From positions 2,819,501 to 2,883,500 of the forward strand of contig NZ_CP019288.1 in the NCBI RefSeq assembly GCF_009901525.1: a stretch of 64,000 nt of DNA, given 5' to 3'. The notes below the pieces were generated by a model. The model ran no database searches and had not been told where the DNA came from. It saw only the letters and a list, made by a program, of their open reading frames with translations. Below, piece after piece: positions 37,235-46,780 of the stretch. Every line of letters starts with the position of its first letter. The stretch's first letter is position 1. The position numbers and the translations under genes were made by a program. Source of the DNA: Kordia antarctica (GTDB lineage Bacteria > Bacteroidota > Bacteroidia > Flavobacteriales > Flavobacteriaceae).

Positions 37235-37900
37235 TTAAATAAGTCCTAAATCTTTTGCATTGGCAATTAAGTGAATTGCATTATTTGCTTTAAAATAGAT
37301 TTTCAATTTACTCAATCGTTTTTCAATAGAGCTCAGGCTATTTGGCGAAATGCTACGGCCTTTTAAGTCTGCTGCAATTTCATCTTGGTTCATTCCTCTG
37401 GAAAGCAATTTGAGCAAACTGATATCGTAATCATCGATTTCCATATCTTTTTTAGCACTCAATGCATTTTTCACCTTTGTAGAAAGATGTTTTTTACCAT
37501 TGGAAACTGTTTTTATGGCTTTTATTAATTCTTTTAAACTCTTGCGACCTTTACATACATACGCGTCAATATCGTATTCATTGAAGAGTCTGCGCACGCA
37601 TTGTAATTTATCTTCCACAGAATACACAATTACTTTTAGGTCTGGTTGTTCTTTCTTCAACTTGATGAGCAACTCTTCTCCGGAAGCTAATTTTTGTTTC
37701 CTATAATCTTTTACAAAAGACAAATCTGTAATGAGTAATTCATACGGTTCTTCATCTTTTCGTGCTCTTTTTGCTTTCAAATCTGCATCATCGCAATATT
37801 GAGCTCTATCAATCGTCGGGATTTCCAATTCGGAAAGTGCTGTGAGGACACCTGTGTTGATGTCGTCCATATCTTCGGCTATTAAAACTTTAGTAAACAT
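37235..37900 (-). CDS. LuxR/NarL-type response regulator
   Basis: This is a 221-residue protein. The receiver domain (1-130) contains VLIAEDMDD, the phospho-acceptor in LLITDLSFV and the lysine in YVCKGRK. The C-terminal helix-turn-helix is LLKLLSRGMNQDEIAADL, then SPNSLSSIEKRLSKLK. It starts 10 bases after the stop of the TPR histidine kinase, its evident partner. Confidence 0.92.
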   Translation of the reverse strand: MFTKVLIAEDMDDINTGVLTALSELEIPTIDRAQYCDDADLKAKRARKDEEPYELLITDLSFVKDYRKQKLASGEELLIKLKKEQPDLKVIVYSVEDKLQCVRRLFNEYDIDAYVCKGRKSLKELIKAIKTVSNGKKHLSTKVKNALSAKKDMEIDDYDISLLKLLSRGMNQDEIAADLKGRSISPNSLSSIEKRLSKLKIYFKANNAIHLIANAKDLGLI

Positions 37901-37910
37901 AGGCTATATA

Positions 37911-39860
37911 TCATACTGGAACATTAATATTAAACTTACACCCATTGTGAAGTTCTGTATCAAAAGTAAGTTTTCCTTTAATTGCATGAATACGGTTTTC
38001 CGCATTTTGTAAACCATTTTTTGAAATTTCTTCGTCAAAGCCTTTCCCATTATCTGTATATTGAATGAATAACTCTTTGTTCTTTTTTTCAACGGAAACC
38101 ATTACCAATGCGGCATTGCTGTGTTTTTTTGTATTGGTTAATAGTTCTTGCAAAACTCTATAAATTGTTATTTTTATATGAGAAGAAATTCCTTTCCAAA
38201 TATCAATATCATACTTTTTTAATATTACATTTACTTCTTCAGATTGATAACTTCTGAACAAATTACTCAATTCTTCAGGGAAATTTTTGCCTGTTTCCAC
38301 ACTGCTATTTTGCTTTGAAATATCTCTTGCATTGTTATAAATAATGTCTAATTTATCTAAAACATTATCTTTATCTGGATCTGAAGTTTCCAATCTTGAC
38401 ATCAAATTATGAATATCATTGGCGAGTTCGTCGTGTACTTTTGTAGCAATTCGGACTTCGGTAGCTTGTGCCGTTTTTATTTTTTCAACTTTGTGACGAC
38501 GTTTTATTTTTTGGTAGATGAAGAAAGTAACGACTAATAAAATTAGTAGTATGAGTAGTAAAATTAAATTTTGGTTGCGAGCCTGAGCTGCATTTTTATC
38601 AGAAATAATTTTAGCTTTATCAGAAGCTATTCTTTTCTTTTCAGAGGTATCTAAATCAAATCGTTCATTCGCATATAAATAACTCAAATTTTCTTTGTTT
38701 ACTTCTATCTGCTTTCTGATTTTTACATAATTAGTGAAATCTCCATCTTCATGTTTTATATGAATTTTCACTTCTAATGCTTCAAAAACAGATGTTGGGT
38801 TTCCTGTCTTTTTTGCATTTTTTAAAGCTTCAATAGCATATTTCAATGATTTACTTTCGTTAATTTCACTATAAAGTTGAGCCAACTTGAGTTGTACAGA
38901 AAATAATGCAGATGTTTTTTTTATCGAAAAAAAATAAGAAAGTGCATTTTGCAACAATGAATCCGATTTTTTATTAAAACCATTTTTAAGAAATAGTGTG
39001 TGGGCTAAATTAGCGTTGACACGTTTAGTTTCTAGCGTATCATTTTTTTCATCAACTAATAGCTCTTCATAAATAATAATAGCCTTATCATATTGCTCTA
39101 ACTCTTTAAAAATGTTTGCTTTCGTATTCTTAAATTTTCTGATATTGAGTATTCCAATCTTGCTTCTAGATGCTGAATCTTTTGCCATTGCCAATGCTTG
39201 ATTTAAACGCTGTTCAGCAATTTTTAATCTTCCTGTTTCTTTAGAAGCAACAGCTAATGCATAATAAAGTCCACTCAAAGACTTCAAATTATTAGTAGAT
39301 TCTAAATATTGTAATCCGTCTAAAGCTGACAATTGACTAGCACCTAAATTCCCTATCTTTTTTTGAAGATTAGCTATATTCAATAAAAGCTTTCCTGCAT
39401 TTATGGTATCATTAATTTCTAAATATAATTTTTTTGATGTCGAGTATTTCTCAAAAGCTTCCTCATATTCTTCGTTATTGTAGAGAATGGTTCCCTGAAT
39501 TTGTTTTGCAGAAGCCATCCAAAGTGTATCATTCCTCATTTCTGACATATCATACCATTTTTGAAGATACTTAGCTGTAAAATCTTTATTCCCTACTTTT
39601 TTATAGTTTTGATATTGCATAAAATATCCATATTGTACATAAGAAGAGTCTTTCAATCGAACTGCTATTTCCAGTGCTTTACCTTGACATACTATTGCGC
39701 TGTCATAGACACCTCTATTTCTTAGATCAGCTATCTTATTTTTCAAATTAGTAATTTCTGGATTCCTTATTTCCTTATGTTTTACAACAGATTCACAAGC
39801 ACTTAGTACTAATAAAAGTATCGTAAACAAAAAGAAGGATGTCACTGGTAGTAGTTTCAT
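37911..39860 (-). CDS. TPR-repeat sensor histidine kinase
   Basis: This is a 649-residue protein. The N-terminus is a lipobox-like signal (LLVLSAC). About 350 residues of TPR-type helices follow (YEEAFEKYSTSKKLYLEIN and similar). A membrane helix lies at about 430-450 (LLLILLILLVVTFFI). The kinase core has VATKVHDELANDIHN-like dimerisation/phosphorylation and the ATPase motifs LLTNTKKHS and DNGKGFDEE. It is of the NarX/LuxR-partner type common in flavobacteria. The downstream gene is its regulator. Confidence 0.9.
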   Translation of the reverse strand: MKLLPVTSFFLFTILLLVLSACESVVKHKEIRNPEITNLKNKIADLRNRGVYDSAIVCQGKALEIAVRLKDSSYVQYGYFMQYQNYKKVGNKDFTAKYLQKWYDMSEMRNDTLWMASAKQIQGTILYNNEEYEEAFEKYSTSKKLYLEINDTINAGKLLLNIANLQKKIGNLGASQLSALDGLQYLESTNNLKSLSGLYYALAVASKETGRLKIAEQRLNQALAMAKDSASRSKIGILNIRKFKNTKANIFKELEQYDKAIIIYEELLVDEKNDTLETKRVNANLAHTLFLKNGFNKKSDSLLQNALSYFFSIKKTSALFSVQLKLAQLYSEINESKSLKYAIEALKNAKKTGNPTSVFEALEVKIHIKHEDGDFTNYVKIRKQIEVNKENLSYLYANERFDLDTSEKKRIASDKAKIISDKNAAQARNQNLILLLILLILLVVTFFIYQKIKRRHKVEKIKTAQATEVRIATKVHDELANDIHNLMSRLETSDPDKDNVLDKLDIIYNNARDISKQNSSVETGKNFPEELSNLFRSYQSEEVNVILKKYDIDIWKGISSHIKITIYRVLQELLTNTKKHSNAALVMVSVEKKNKELFIQYTDNGKGFDEEISKNGLQNAENRIHAIKGKLTFDTELHNGCKFNINVPV

Positions 39861-39897
39861 CCTCCTAAAATAGTAAAAATATGATTATAATTAAAGA

Positions 39898-40062
39898 TTA
39901 ATCTCCAGTAGGTAGTACTACATCAGGCACAACTTCTCCATCATCGCCTTCAGTTGCTAGCTGTTCAAATTGTATTTCTTCTTCTGCTATTGAGTTCGGT
40001 GTACAAGAAAATATTGCCCCATTGAGGAAAACCGTAAGTATTATTAAGATAAATTTTTTCAT
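39898..40062 (-). CDS. Small lipoprotein upstream of the TPR kinase
   Basis: This is a 54-residue frame. It begins MKKFILIILTVF and has a lipobox IFSC at residue 20, followed by an acidic tail ending DVVLPTGD. The ATG is at 40062 and the stop at 39898. It lies 37 bases upstream of the TPR kinase in the same direction and may be a signal for it or only a neighbour. A short frame with a clear signal/lipobox is unlikely by chance. Confidence 0.6.
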   Translation of the reverse strand: MKKFILIILTVFLNGAIFSCTPNSIAEEEIQFEQLATEGDDGEVVPDVVLPTGD

Positions 40063-40447
40063 TTTGTTTAGAATTTAAAATTGGACATAGGTGTTGCTGT
40101 CCGAGAAATACTCAGGTGTTTATTGCAGCAACACAGTGAAATAGAAAAGGCGCCGTTTTCTAGTGTTTTCAGGAAGTGTGAGATAATTGCAGGTAGTTTG
40201 ACTACTTCCAAAAAAGCCATCCTATTGCTTCTTATCTCAAGAATCAACCAAGTTTAAATGCAGAGATCAAATTGATTTAAGCCTCAGTTATGAAATGTTT
40301 CTGAAGCAAATTAAGGGAAGAATCACGGGAATGAACGGAAAGTTTAAGGAAGGATTTAGGAAAGTTATTTCCATAAAATTTCCCTGTTTTTATATAAAAT
40401 TCTATTGGTGTTTTGGCAATGAGAAGAGAAACCTAAAACTATAAGTA
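40063..40447. other. Divergent intergenic region
   Basis: It contains GCAGCAACAC-rich sequence and purine-rich runs near 40310-40370. I see no RNA gene or clear promoter in it. Confidence 0.3.
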
Positions 40448-40906
40448 ATGCATAAAGATTTAGTATTAAATGCTTTTAAAAAAGCGAGAAGAGAAGTAAA
40501 AGAAGCAACTGGAGTCAACATGTCTGTCACTGGGCTTTCGAAACAAATTTCAGATTATATGATGGAAGAATGCCGTTTTCAGTATCATGAAAAAAGCTTA
40601 CGAAATAAATACAATATTGCAGTTAAAGATGAACTGATAGAACTCAAAAGTTCGGTAGCAAACTGCCTTTGTTGTTATCTTGGCTATGAGAATTATGCCG
40701 AATTCATTCTCAAAAACAATCGTCAAGAAGCTGATATAAAAACCGTTGAAAAAGTGTTTGTTACAGATAAAATAAAGGAAGATTTTAGAGTTAAGAAAGA
40801 ACCATCAATGGGAGAAAAATTAAAGATTATCATCAACAAAAATAAAGTTACGCTGATTTTTTTACTCGTTATTTTTATTGATGTTTTTCAGATTGTAAAT
40901 GATTAA
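40448..40906 (+). CDS. Membrane-anchored protein of unknown function
   Basis: This is a 152-residue protein. Residues 1-90 are helical, with GLSKQISDYMMEECRF and CLCCYLGYENYAEF; residues about 130-148 form one C-terminal membrane helix (KVTLIFLLVIFIDVF). It resembles no family I can name. The following tiny frame overlaps it by 8 bases. Confidence 0.7.
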   Translation: MHKDLVLNAFKKARREVKEATGVNMSVTGLSKQISDYMMEECRFQYHEKSLRNKYNIAVKDELIELKSSVANCLCCYLGYENYAEFILKNNRQEADIKTVEKVFVTDKIKEDFRVKKEPSMGEKLKIIINKNKVTLIFLLVIFIDVFQIVND

Positions 40907-41024
40907 TAACCAACACCGAACGGTTTGGAATTATAACTATTATGTAGAAGTTATATTGAGTGTAGAAAAGTATGGAAGTGAAGAATTAGAGTTCTTCACC
41001 AATTTTCCTTGCATACAAAAGTGA
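40899..41024 (+). CDS. Possible 41-residue coupled small protein
   Basis: An ATG inside the end of the upstream gene (overlap ATGATTAA) opens a 41-codon frame, beginning MINNQHRTVWNYNYYVE and ending NFPCIQK. Amino-acid use is natural, but there is no family. It may be a truncated gene or chance. Confidence 0.3.
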   Translation: MINNQHRTVWNYNYYVEVILSVEKYGSEELEFFTNFPCIQK

Positions 41025-41090
41025 TAGAAATATTAAAGAAAATTACGCCGAATATGGCTTGGGAATATAGTTGTGATTCAAATTAAAGCA

Positions 41091-41118
41091 AAAAAAAAAC
41101 CTCCCAAAATTGAGAGGC
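41091..41118 (-). terminator. Terminator of rluB
   Basis: On the minus strand a stem of six positions with one mismatch (GCCTCTC...GGGAGG) is followed by nine T (41091-41099). Confidence 0.7.
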
Positions 41119-41125
41119 TTTATTT

Positions 41126-42112
41126 TTATGAATTTTTCAAATTGACAATTTCTTGAGCTGTCAAATGTCGCCAATTACTTCGCGGTAAATCTTTCTTCGT
41201 CAATCCCGCAAAAACTACACGATCTAAACGAGCAACAGTATACGATAAATACTCAAAGATTGCTTTTACCAAACCATTACTTCCTGAACTCAATTTAATG
41301 CCTACTTCACGTTTTGTAGCTCCTTGAATCCAAGAAATCTCATCTACTTTATGTACTTCTCCTCGGATGTTGACACCATCTTTTATTTTGTTGAAGTCAG
41401 TCTGAGTCAAGTTTTTATCCAATTCTACATGATAGATTTTTCGAACTCTCTCATGCGGATCTGTTAATCTTCTTGCCAATTCTCCATCATTGGTAAACAA
41501 TAACAATCCTGTAGTTTGTCGCTCCAATCGTCCAACAGGAACAATTCTCGATTTTGTAGCCATTGCCACTAAATCCATCACCGTTTTACGATCTTTTTCG
41601 TCTTTTGTAGTTACCAAAAACCCTTTTGGCTTATTCAATAAAATATATTCTATTTTTTCAGGTGAAATAACTCTTCCATCAAATCGAACTTCATCGTTCA
41701 ACAATACCTTGTAGCCCATTTCTGTGACCACTTTACCGTTTACAGTAACACTTCCAATGGAAATATGCATATCTGCTTCACGTCGTGAACAAATTCCCGA
41801 ATTTGCAATATATTTATTCAAGCGAATCTCATTCGGATTGCTTGGAGATTTAGGTTTTGTCGCTGCTCTCTTTCTGTAAATTGGCTTTTTCCCGTCAAAA
41901 GGTTTCTTTCCTTCAACAGCTTCTCTTTCTTCGGAAGATTTATTCTTATCGTTAGATTTTTTTCCTTGAAAAGTTTTCTTCCCATCTGTAGCTTTTTTTG
42001 GATCAAAAGATTTCTTTCCATCAAAAGATTTCTTCTTATCAAAAGGCTTTTTTCCTCCAGTATTCTTCCCGCTCGGTTTGACTCTACTTTTACCTTGTCG
42101 CTCTCTTGCCAT
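41126..42112 (-). CDS. RluB/RsuA-family pseudouridine synthase with low-complexity N-terminus
   Basis: This is a 328-residue protein. Residues 1-90 are a lysine-, phenylalanine-, aspartate- and glycine-rich repeat (KKSFDGKKSFD and similar). An S4 RNA-binding domain follows (IRLNKYIANSGICSRREAD), then the synthase core with ILLNKPKGFLVTTKDEKDR and VGRLERQTTGLLLFTNDG. In the family the catalytic residue is the aspartate of GRLD; here that position is glutamate (GRLE). The enzyme modifies 23S rRNA in relatives. Whether the change is family-wide in flavobacteria was not tested. Confidence 0.9.
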   Translation of the reverse strand: MARERQGKSRVKPSGKNTGGKKPFDKKKSFDGKKSFDPKKATDGKKTFQGKKSNDKNKSSEEREAVEGKKPFDGKKPIYRKRAATKPKSPSNPNEIRLNKYIANSGICSRREADMHISIGSVTVNGKVVTEMGYKVLLNDEVRFDGRVISPEKIEYILLNKPKGFLVTTKDEKDRKTVMDLVAMATKSRIVPVGRLERQTTGLLLFTNDGELARRLTDPHERVRKIYHVELDKNLTQTDFNKIKDGVNIRGEVHKVDEISWIQGATKREVGIKLSSGSNGLVKAIFEYLSYTVARLDRVVFAGLTKKDLPRSNWRHLTAQEIVNLKNS

Positions 42113-42389
42113 TTTAAATTATGCTATAAAATTTTTGCAAAGATACTTTTTAATTTATGATAAACGAATCTAGAATGAATTATTCGTTTTTATGTTATAA
42201 AATTAGTTAGTTCGTTCAAAATAAAACACATACAATCTTTGAACTCATATTAAATTTGTGTTTTTATAGAATATCTAAAAATACCAAGTTGAAGTAGAAA
42301 AGGTACAAGATCACGCTATTCAGCGAGATTAGTTCAACTTACAATTTGCGGTGCGTCTTTCTGACTTCTCAAAATTGAGTTTCACTAAC
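42113..42389. other. Intergenic region, rluB upstream and nitrilase downstream
   Basis: AT-rich; I see no gene, repeat or terminator in it that I can support. Confidence 0.3.
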
Positions 42390-43346
42390 CTATTCTCTAA
42401 TCTTAATAGTGCTTTGGCGTTCTCTATTCACGGTTAACTGTGTCACATCTGGACGCGAATAATGTCCGACAGCGTCAAAATTTTGGCGTTCTTCCAACAC
42501 ACGATTAAAATCTAACGTTGCAATTATCAAGCCTTCTTTATGTAAAACTGGTGCTACTAACCATTCGCCATCTGGACTCGCAATACACGATCCGCCATTT
42601 GCCATTTCGTCTGGAATAGTATTTAAAATTTCTTCCAAATGTGGAATAGTGTCTGGAATGTCTTTTTTGTGCATCAAACTAGAAACTGAAATCACATACG
42701 AACGTGATTCGCGCGCAATAAATCGGGTAATGTCTTTGGTATTTACTTCGCTTCCAGGCCAAACTGCAATGTGTAAATTTTCGCCCATTCCATACAAAGC
42801 GGCTCTTGGTAACGGCATCCAATTTTCCCAACAATTCAATCCGCCAAGGGTAAAATCTTTCAATGAATGCACACGTAAACCATTTCCGTCGCCACTTGCC
42901 CACGTTAAGCGTTCTTCATATGTTGGCATCAGTTTTCTGTGCATCGATTCAATGCTTCCTTCTTGATTTATATACGCCAACGAGCAATAAATACTGTGTC
43001 CGCCTCTATCTGCTGCGCGTTCCATCAATCCTAAATAAATAGCAATAGAATGTTGTTTTGCTAAGTTACAAATTTCATCTAAATCGCCTTTTTCAACTTG
43101 AACTGAATTTTTGACATAATGTGCATGAATTTCTTTTTGTGTGGTAGAATTAAATTCAGCACCATTTGTATGAGAAACCCAAAAAGGATATCCTGGTAAT
43201 AACGCTTCTCCAAAAACAATGAGTTCACAATTTTCTTGACTTGCGTCGAGAATTTGCTTTTTTATTTTTTCTAATGTTTTCGATTTATCTAACCAAACAG
43301 GAGCAATTTGCGCCAACGCGACTTTTAATTCATTTGAAGATGACAT
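42390..43346 (-). CDS. Nitrilase-superfamily carbon-nitrogen hydrolase
   Basis: This is a 318-residue protein from the ATG at 43346. The catalytic triad is visible: glutamate in IVFGEALLPGYPFW, lysine in HRKLMPTYEERL and cysteine in GGLNCWENWMPLPR. The CWENxMP form is typical of aliphatic nitrilases and cyanide-type nitrilases rather than amidases. It would hydrolyse a nitrile to an acid and ammonia. It stands alone on the minus strand. The upstream ATG at 43373 gives a poor 9-residue extension. Confidence 0.9.
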   Translation of the reverse strand: MSSSNELKVALAQIAPVWLDKSKTLEKIKKQILDASQENCELIVFGEALLPGYPFWVSHTNGAEFNSTTQKEIHAHYVKNSVQVEKGDLDEICNLAKQHSIAIYLGLMERAADRGGHSIYCSLAYINQEGSIESMHRKLMPTYEERLTWASGDGNGLRVHSLKDFTLGGLNCWENWMPLPRAALYGMGENLHIAVWPGSEVNTKDITRFIARESRSYVISVSSLMHKKDIPDTIPHLEEILNTIPDEMANGGSCIASPDGEWLVAPVLHKEGLIIATLDFNRVLEERQNFDAVGHYSRPDVTQLTVNRERQSTIKIRE

Positions 43347-43437
43347 ACCTTTAGATTTGTTACAAATTACCAATTTTCAAGAAGAAAAACGCACTTCAAA
43401 TTCGCTTTAACAATTTTGAATCATTCTCAAGATTTTA

Positions 43438-44352
43438 TCACAAAACATTCGTAATTTTATCCAGAATCACATCTATATTTAACAGAGGAATACTGAAAAC
43501 ACCTGCAACAATGATGAATTTTAAAATGTTGTGTAATAAAAGGTATTGTGATTTTGATGACGCTCTGTAAAGAACTATTATTGAATATATTAACAGCAAA
43601 ATACTTCCATAAAAGTAAAAACGCATATAGCCTGTATCGTATTGAGAAATTAGAAAAATCGTGACCAAAATTGCAATTGTAGTAAACGAAGTAATGAATC
43701 CTTTGGACACTTTTTCGCCGTAAATGATTGGAATTGTTTTGTAATCTTGTGCTAAATCGCCTTTGATGTTTTCTAAATCTTTGATGAATTCACGAATTAG
43801 AATTAATAGAAATAGAAAAGCCGCGTGTACAAAAATGACGCTGCTTAAATTTCTGTAATAAATAAAAACCGCAAAGAAAGGTGTAATTGCCAACATGGCT
43901 GAAGTAAGATTTCCTAAAAGCGGAATCTTTTTCATTTTGTGGGAATAAAACCAAATCCCGAAAATGTATGCCGAAAAGAATACAATTGCATTAATTGATA
44001 CAAAACTGGCAATGGCTACCGAAATAAAATTCAAGGTGAAATACGCTGCAATTTTTGTGCGTTGACTTACCAAACGATCCAACATCGATTTCCTAGGTCT
44101 GTTGATTAAATCTTTTTCGGCATCGTAAAAATTATTGATAATATATCCTGCGGCAATCGCAACTGCGGAAGCTAAAATTAAAGCTAATAAATTTCTGTCA
44201 AGGACAATCTGTGTAAAGCCTATTTTTGGTGCTAAAATATACCTAGCTGCCAAATATTGTGCTATTACGATGATGAGAATATTATAACCTCTTACAACGG
44301 AAAACAAGCTGAAGAGTTTGTAGTAAAAAAGCTTGCGTTTTCTAGATAACAT
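43438..44352 (-). CDS. UbiA-family prenyltransferase (geranylgeranylglycerol-phosphate type)
   Basis: This is a 304-residue integral membrane enzyme with about nine helices. The first Asp-rich motif NNFYDAEKDLINRP (about 70-83) and the second region EFIKDLENIKGD bind Mg and the prenyl diphosphate. In flavobacteria this family is annotated as geranylgeranylglycerol-phosphate geranylgeranyltransferase and follows the mevalonate-pathway genes, as here. The true acceptor in this organism is unknown; another UbiA substrate is possible. It starts 13 bases after the mevalonate kinase stop. Confidence 0.82.
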   Translation of the reverse strand: MLSRKRKLFYYKLFSLFSVVRGYNILIIVIAQYLAARYILAPKIGFTQIVLDRNLLALILASAVAIAAGYIINNFYDAEKDLINRPRKSMLDRLVSQRTKIAAYFTLNFISVAIASFVSINAIVFFSAYIFGIWFYSHKMKKIPLLGNLTSAMLAITPFFAVFIYYRNLSSVIFVHAAFLFLLILIREFIKDLENIKGDLAQDYKTIPIIYGEKVSKGFITSFTTIAILVTIFLISQYDTGYMRFYFYGSILLLIYSIIVLYRASSKSQYLLLHNILKFIIVAGVFSIPLLNIDVILDKITNVL

Positions 44353-44365
44353 TGGTAGCTAAACT

Positions 44366-45295
44366 TTAGAAGTTATAGACTACTTCCAGTTTGTAATCTT
44401 TTAATGTTTCTTTTGTTTTTTGAATATTTTGTGTGAATCCTAAAATGTATCCGCCACCGCCAGAACCACAAAGTTTTAAGTAGTAATCGTTGGTGTCAAT
44501 TCCTTGTTTCCAAAGTGAATGAAATTGTTGTGGAATCATTGGTTTAAAGTTGTTGAAAACTACTTTTGATAATGATTTTAAGTTTCCAAATAACGATTTT
44601 ATATCGCCTTTTAAGAAATCTTCCACACACGAATCTGTATGTTTTATGAATTGATCTTTTAGCATTTTACGGAAACCTTCTTGCTTCATGCTTTCCATGA
44701 AAATGTTTACCATTGGCGCAGTTTCGCCTGTAATTCCACTATCTAATAAAAATACAGCTCCAGTTCCTGCTTCGTTTTGCGAAGGAATTCCTGTTGGCTC
44801 AATGTTGTCTTTGGAATTGATTAAGATTGGTAAACTTAAGTAACTATTTAGTGGATCTAATCCAGAACTTTTTCCGTGGAAAAACGATTCCATTTCACCA
44901 AAAATCACTTTGAGTTTTAGTAACTTTTCTCGCGTTAAGTTTTCTAAAACCGTGATTTTATCATGTGCATATTTATCATAAAAAGAAGCCACTAACGCGC
45001 CAGAACTTCCGACTCCATATCCTTGCGGAATTGAAGAATCAAAGTACATTCCTTTTTCTAAATTACTTTTTAGCACTTCAATGTCAAACGTAACAAGTTC
45101 GGCATCTAACGCTTCTAAATGGTTTGCAAACTTTTGTAAACTTTCGTTGGATTTTTTTGCTTCCGCAGAAAGATTTTCGTCAATTTTTAATGCGCCTTTA
45201 TAGAAATTATAAGGAATTGATAATCCTTTTGAATCTTTGATGATTCCGTATTCTCCAAAGAGTAAAATTTTAGAATAGAAAAGAGGTCCTTTCAT
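44366..45295 (-). CDS. GHMP kinase, mevalonate kinase
   Basis: This is a 309-residue GHMP-fold kinase. The ATP-binding motif PQGYGVGSSGALVA is at about 95-110, the N-terminal KILLFGEYG is the first motif and CGSGGGGYILGF is the third. It phosphorylates mevalonate. It lies between the diphosphomevalonate decarboxylase and the prenyltransferase in one direction, which supports the pathway. Confidence 0.88.
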   Translation of the reverse strand: MKGPLFYSKILLFGEYGIIKDSKGLSIPYNFYKGALKIDENLSAEAKKSNESLQKFANHLEALDAELVTFDIEVLKSNLEKGMYFDSSIPQGYGVGSSGALVASFYDKYAHDKITVLENLTREKLLKLKVIFGEMESFFHGKSSGLDPLNSYLSLPILINSKDNIEPTGIPSQNEAGTGAVFLLDSGITGETAPMVNIFMESMKQEGFRKMLKDQFIKHTDSCVEDFLKGDIKSLFGNLKSLSKVVFNNFKPMIPQQFHSLWKQGIDTNDYYLKLCGSGGGGYILGFTQNIQKTKETLKDYKLEVVYNF

Positions 45296-45342
45296 TTATT
45301 ATTAGTATTTGACTTGATTTGAGGCTTTTAATAGATGTAAAA

Positions 45343-46425
45343 TTAAGCTTTTTTCGCTCCAAAACCTATTCTGTCGCAAATGTGGTGTCCATTTTGGCAA
45401 AATTTCACCAATTCTTGTTGAATGAATGGATATACTTTATCTTTTTCATTTTCAGGATATAACACATGAACATTCGCACCAGCATCTAAAGTAAAGCAAA
45501 TATGCGTTCCAGATTCTTGTCTAAATTTCCAAATACGATTGATGATTTCCAACGTATTTGGCTTCATCAAAATGAAATATGGCATCGACGTCATCATCAT
45601 TGCATGAAGCGTTAATGCTTCGCTTTCTACGATTGCGATAAATTGATCCAAATCTCCATCAGCTAAAACCGATTGCATTTTTGTCAAATTTTCATGCGCT
45701 TGCGCGAAACGTTGTTGTGAAAACGGATGATTGTGCATTAAATTGTGTCCAACTGTACTGCTGACTTGCTTTTCGCCTTTATCAACCAATAAAATTGTAT
45801 CGTGAAAGTTCTTGAAAATTTCGTGTACTTTATATGGATATTTGATTGCGAATAAGTCGTTACTTCCAATTGTATCTTCATGTTTTCCCCAAACGATTAA
45901 ATCGCCTTCTATGCTTCTACTTGCGCTTCCTGAACCTAAACGTGCTAAAAATGATGTTTTTTTGTTAAAATCTTCTTCTGTCATTGTTGGATTCAACTCT
46001 TTTTCCAAACTCATAAAACACAACGCCAACGCGCTCATTCCAGATGCTGAAGAGGCAATTCCGCTACTGTGTGGAAACGAATTTGAAGTTTCAATCGTAA
46101 AATGATAGTTTTTTAAAAATGGTAGATATTTTAAAATTCGTTCTAAAAAGGTATTGATTTTTGGTTTGAAATCGTCCTTTTGTTTTCCTTCAAAAAATAA
46201 CTCAAAAGAAAAATCATCTTGGTTTCCTTCACGTTTTTTATAGGTTAACGTTGTGACTGTTGCACACGCATCAAGTGTAAAACTGATCGAAGGATTTTGC
46301 GGAATTTGATCTTCTTTTTTTCCCCAATATTTAATGAGTGCAATATTACTTGGCGATTTCCAAGTGACGCTTCCATTGTCAATACTTTCGGTATATTTTT
46401 TTGGTAGAAATGTTGCTATTTCCAT
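45343..46425 (-). CDS. mvaD: Diphosphomevalonate decarboxylase
   Basis: This is a 360-residue GHMP-fold enzyme. ALIKYWGKKED at about 30-40 is the typical decarboxylase start, and PHSSGIASSASGMSALALC is the ATP loop. The later segment MMMTSMPYFILMKPNT and the glycine-rich end TLDAGANVHVLY fit the family. It makes isopentenyl diphosphate. It is the first gene of a three-gene isoprenoid operon with mevalonate kinase and a UbiA-type prenyltransferase. Confidence 0.92.
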   Translation of the reverse strand: MEIATFLPKKYTESIDNGSVTWKSPSNIALIKYWGKKEDQIPQNPSISFTLDACATVTTLTYKKREGNQDDFSFELFFEGKQKDDFKPKINTFLERILKYLPFLKNYHFTIETSNSFPHSSGIASSASGMSALALCFMSLEKELNPTMTEEDFNKKTSFLARLGSGSASRSIEGDLIVWGKHEDTIGSNDLFAIKYPYKVHEIFKNFHDTILLVDKGEKQVSSTVGHNLMHNHPFSQQRFAQAHENLTKMQSVLADGDLDQFIAIVESEALTLHAMMMTSMPYFILMKPNTLEIINRIWKFRQESGTHICFTLDAGANVHVLYPENEKDKVYPFIQQELVKFCQNGHHICDRIGFGAKKA

Positions 46426-46780
46426 GTACGATTTTAAAATTTAGGCAAAGATACGATTTTTGAAAATTGAAGGATTCAAGGATTGGAAAGATTAAAAAAT
46501 TATGGCTTTTAGCTTCTTGCCTTTAGCTCTTAGCATCAAACAATACGCTACGTCACTTCGAGTAATTTTCATAGTGAAACGAAGAAAATTGTATCGAGAA
46601 GTATTTTGTTAGTTCATGTGAAGCTGAATCAAGTTCAGCTTGACGAAATAATCTAATAGTAAAATTTTAGTTTAAAAGTTGAAAGGTCTATAAGTTTATC
46701 CAATGTGTAATTAATTCACATACTAAAATACCAAAGCAAAGCGTGTCCAATATTCTAAGAGCGATAGCGATACCAAAAAT
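46426..46780. repeat. Intergenic region with family A and family B repeats
   Basis: A family B copy lies at 46553-46603 (CACTTCGAGTAATTTT facing AAAATTGTATCGAGAAGT), and a family A half at about 46617-46650 (AAGCTGAATCAAGTTCAGCT). No gene is seen. Confidence 0.65.
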
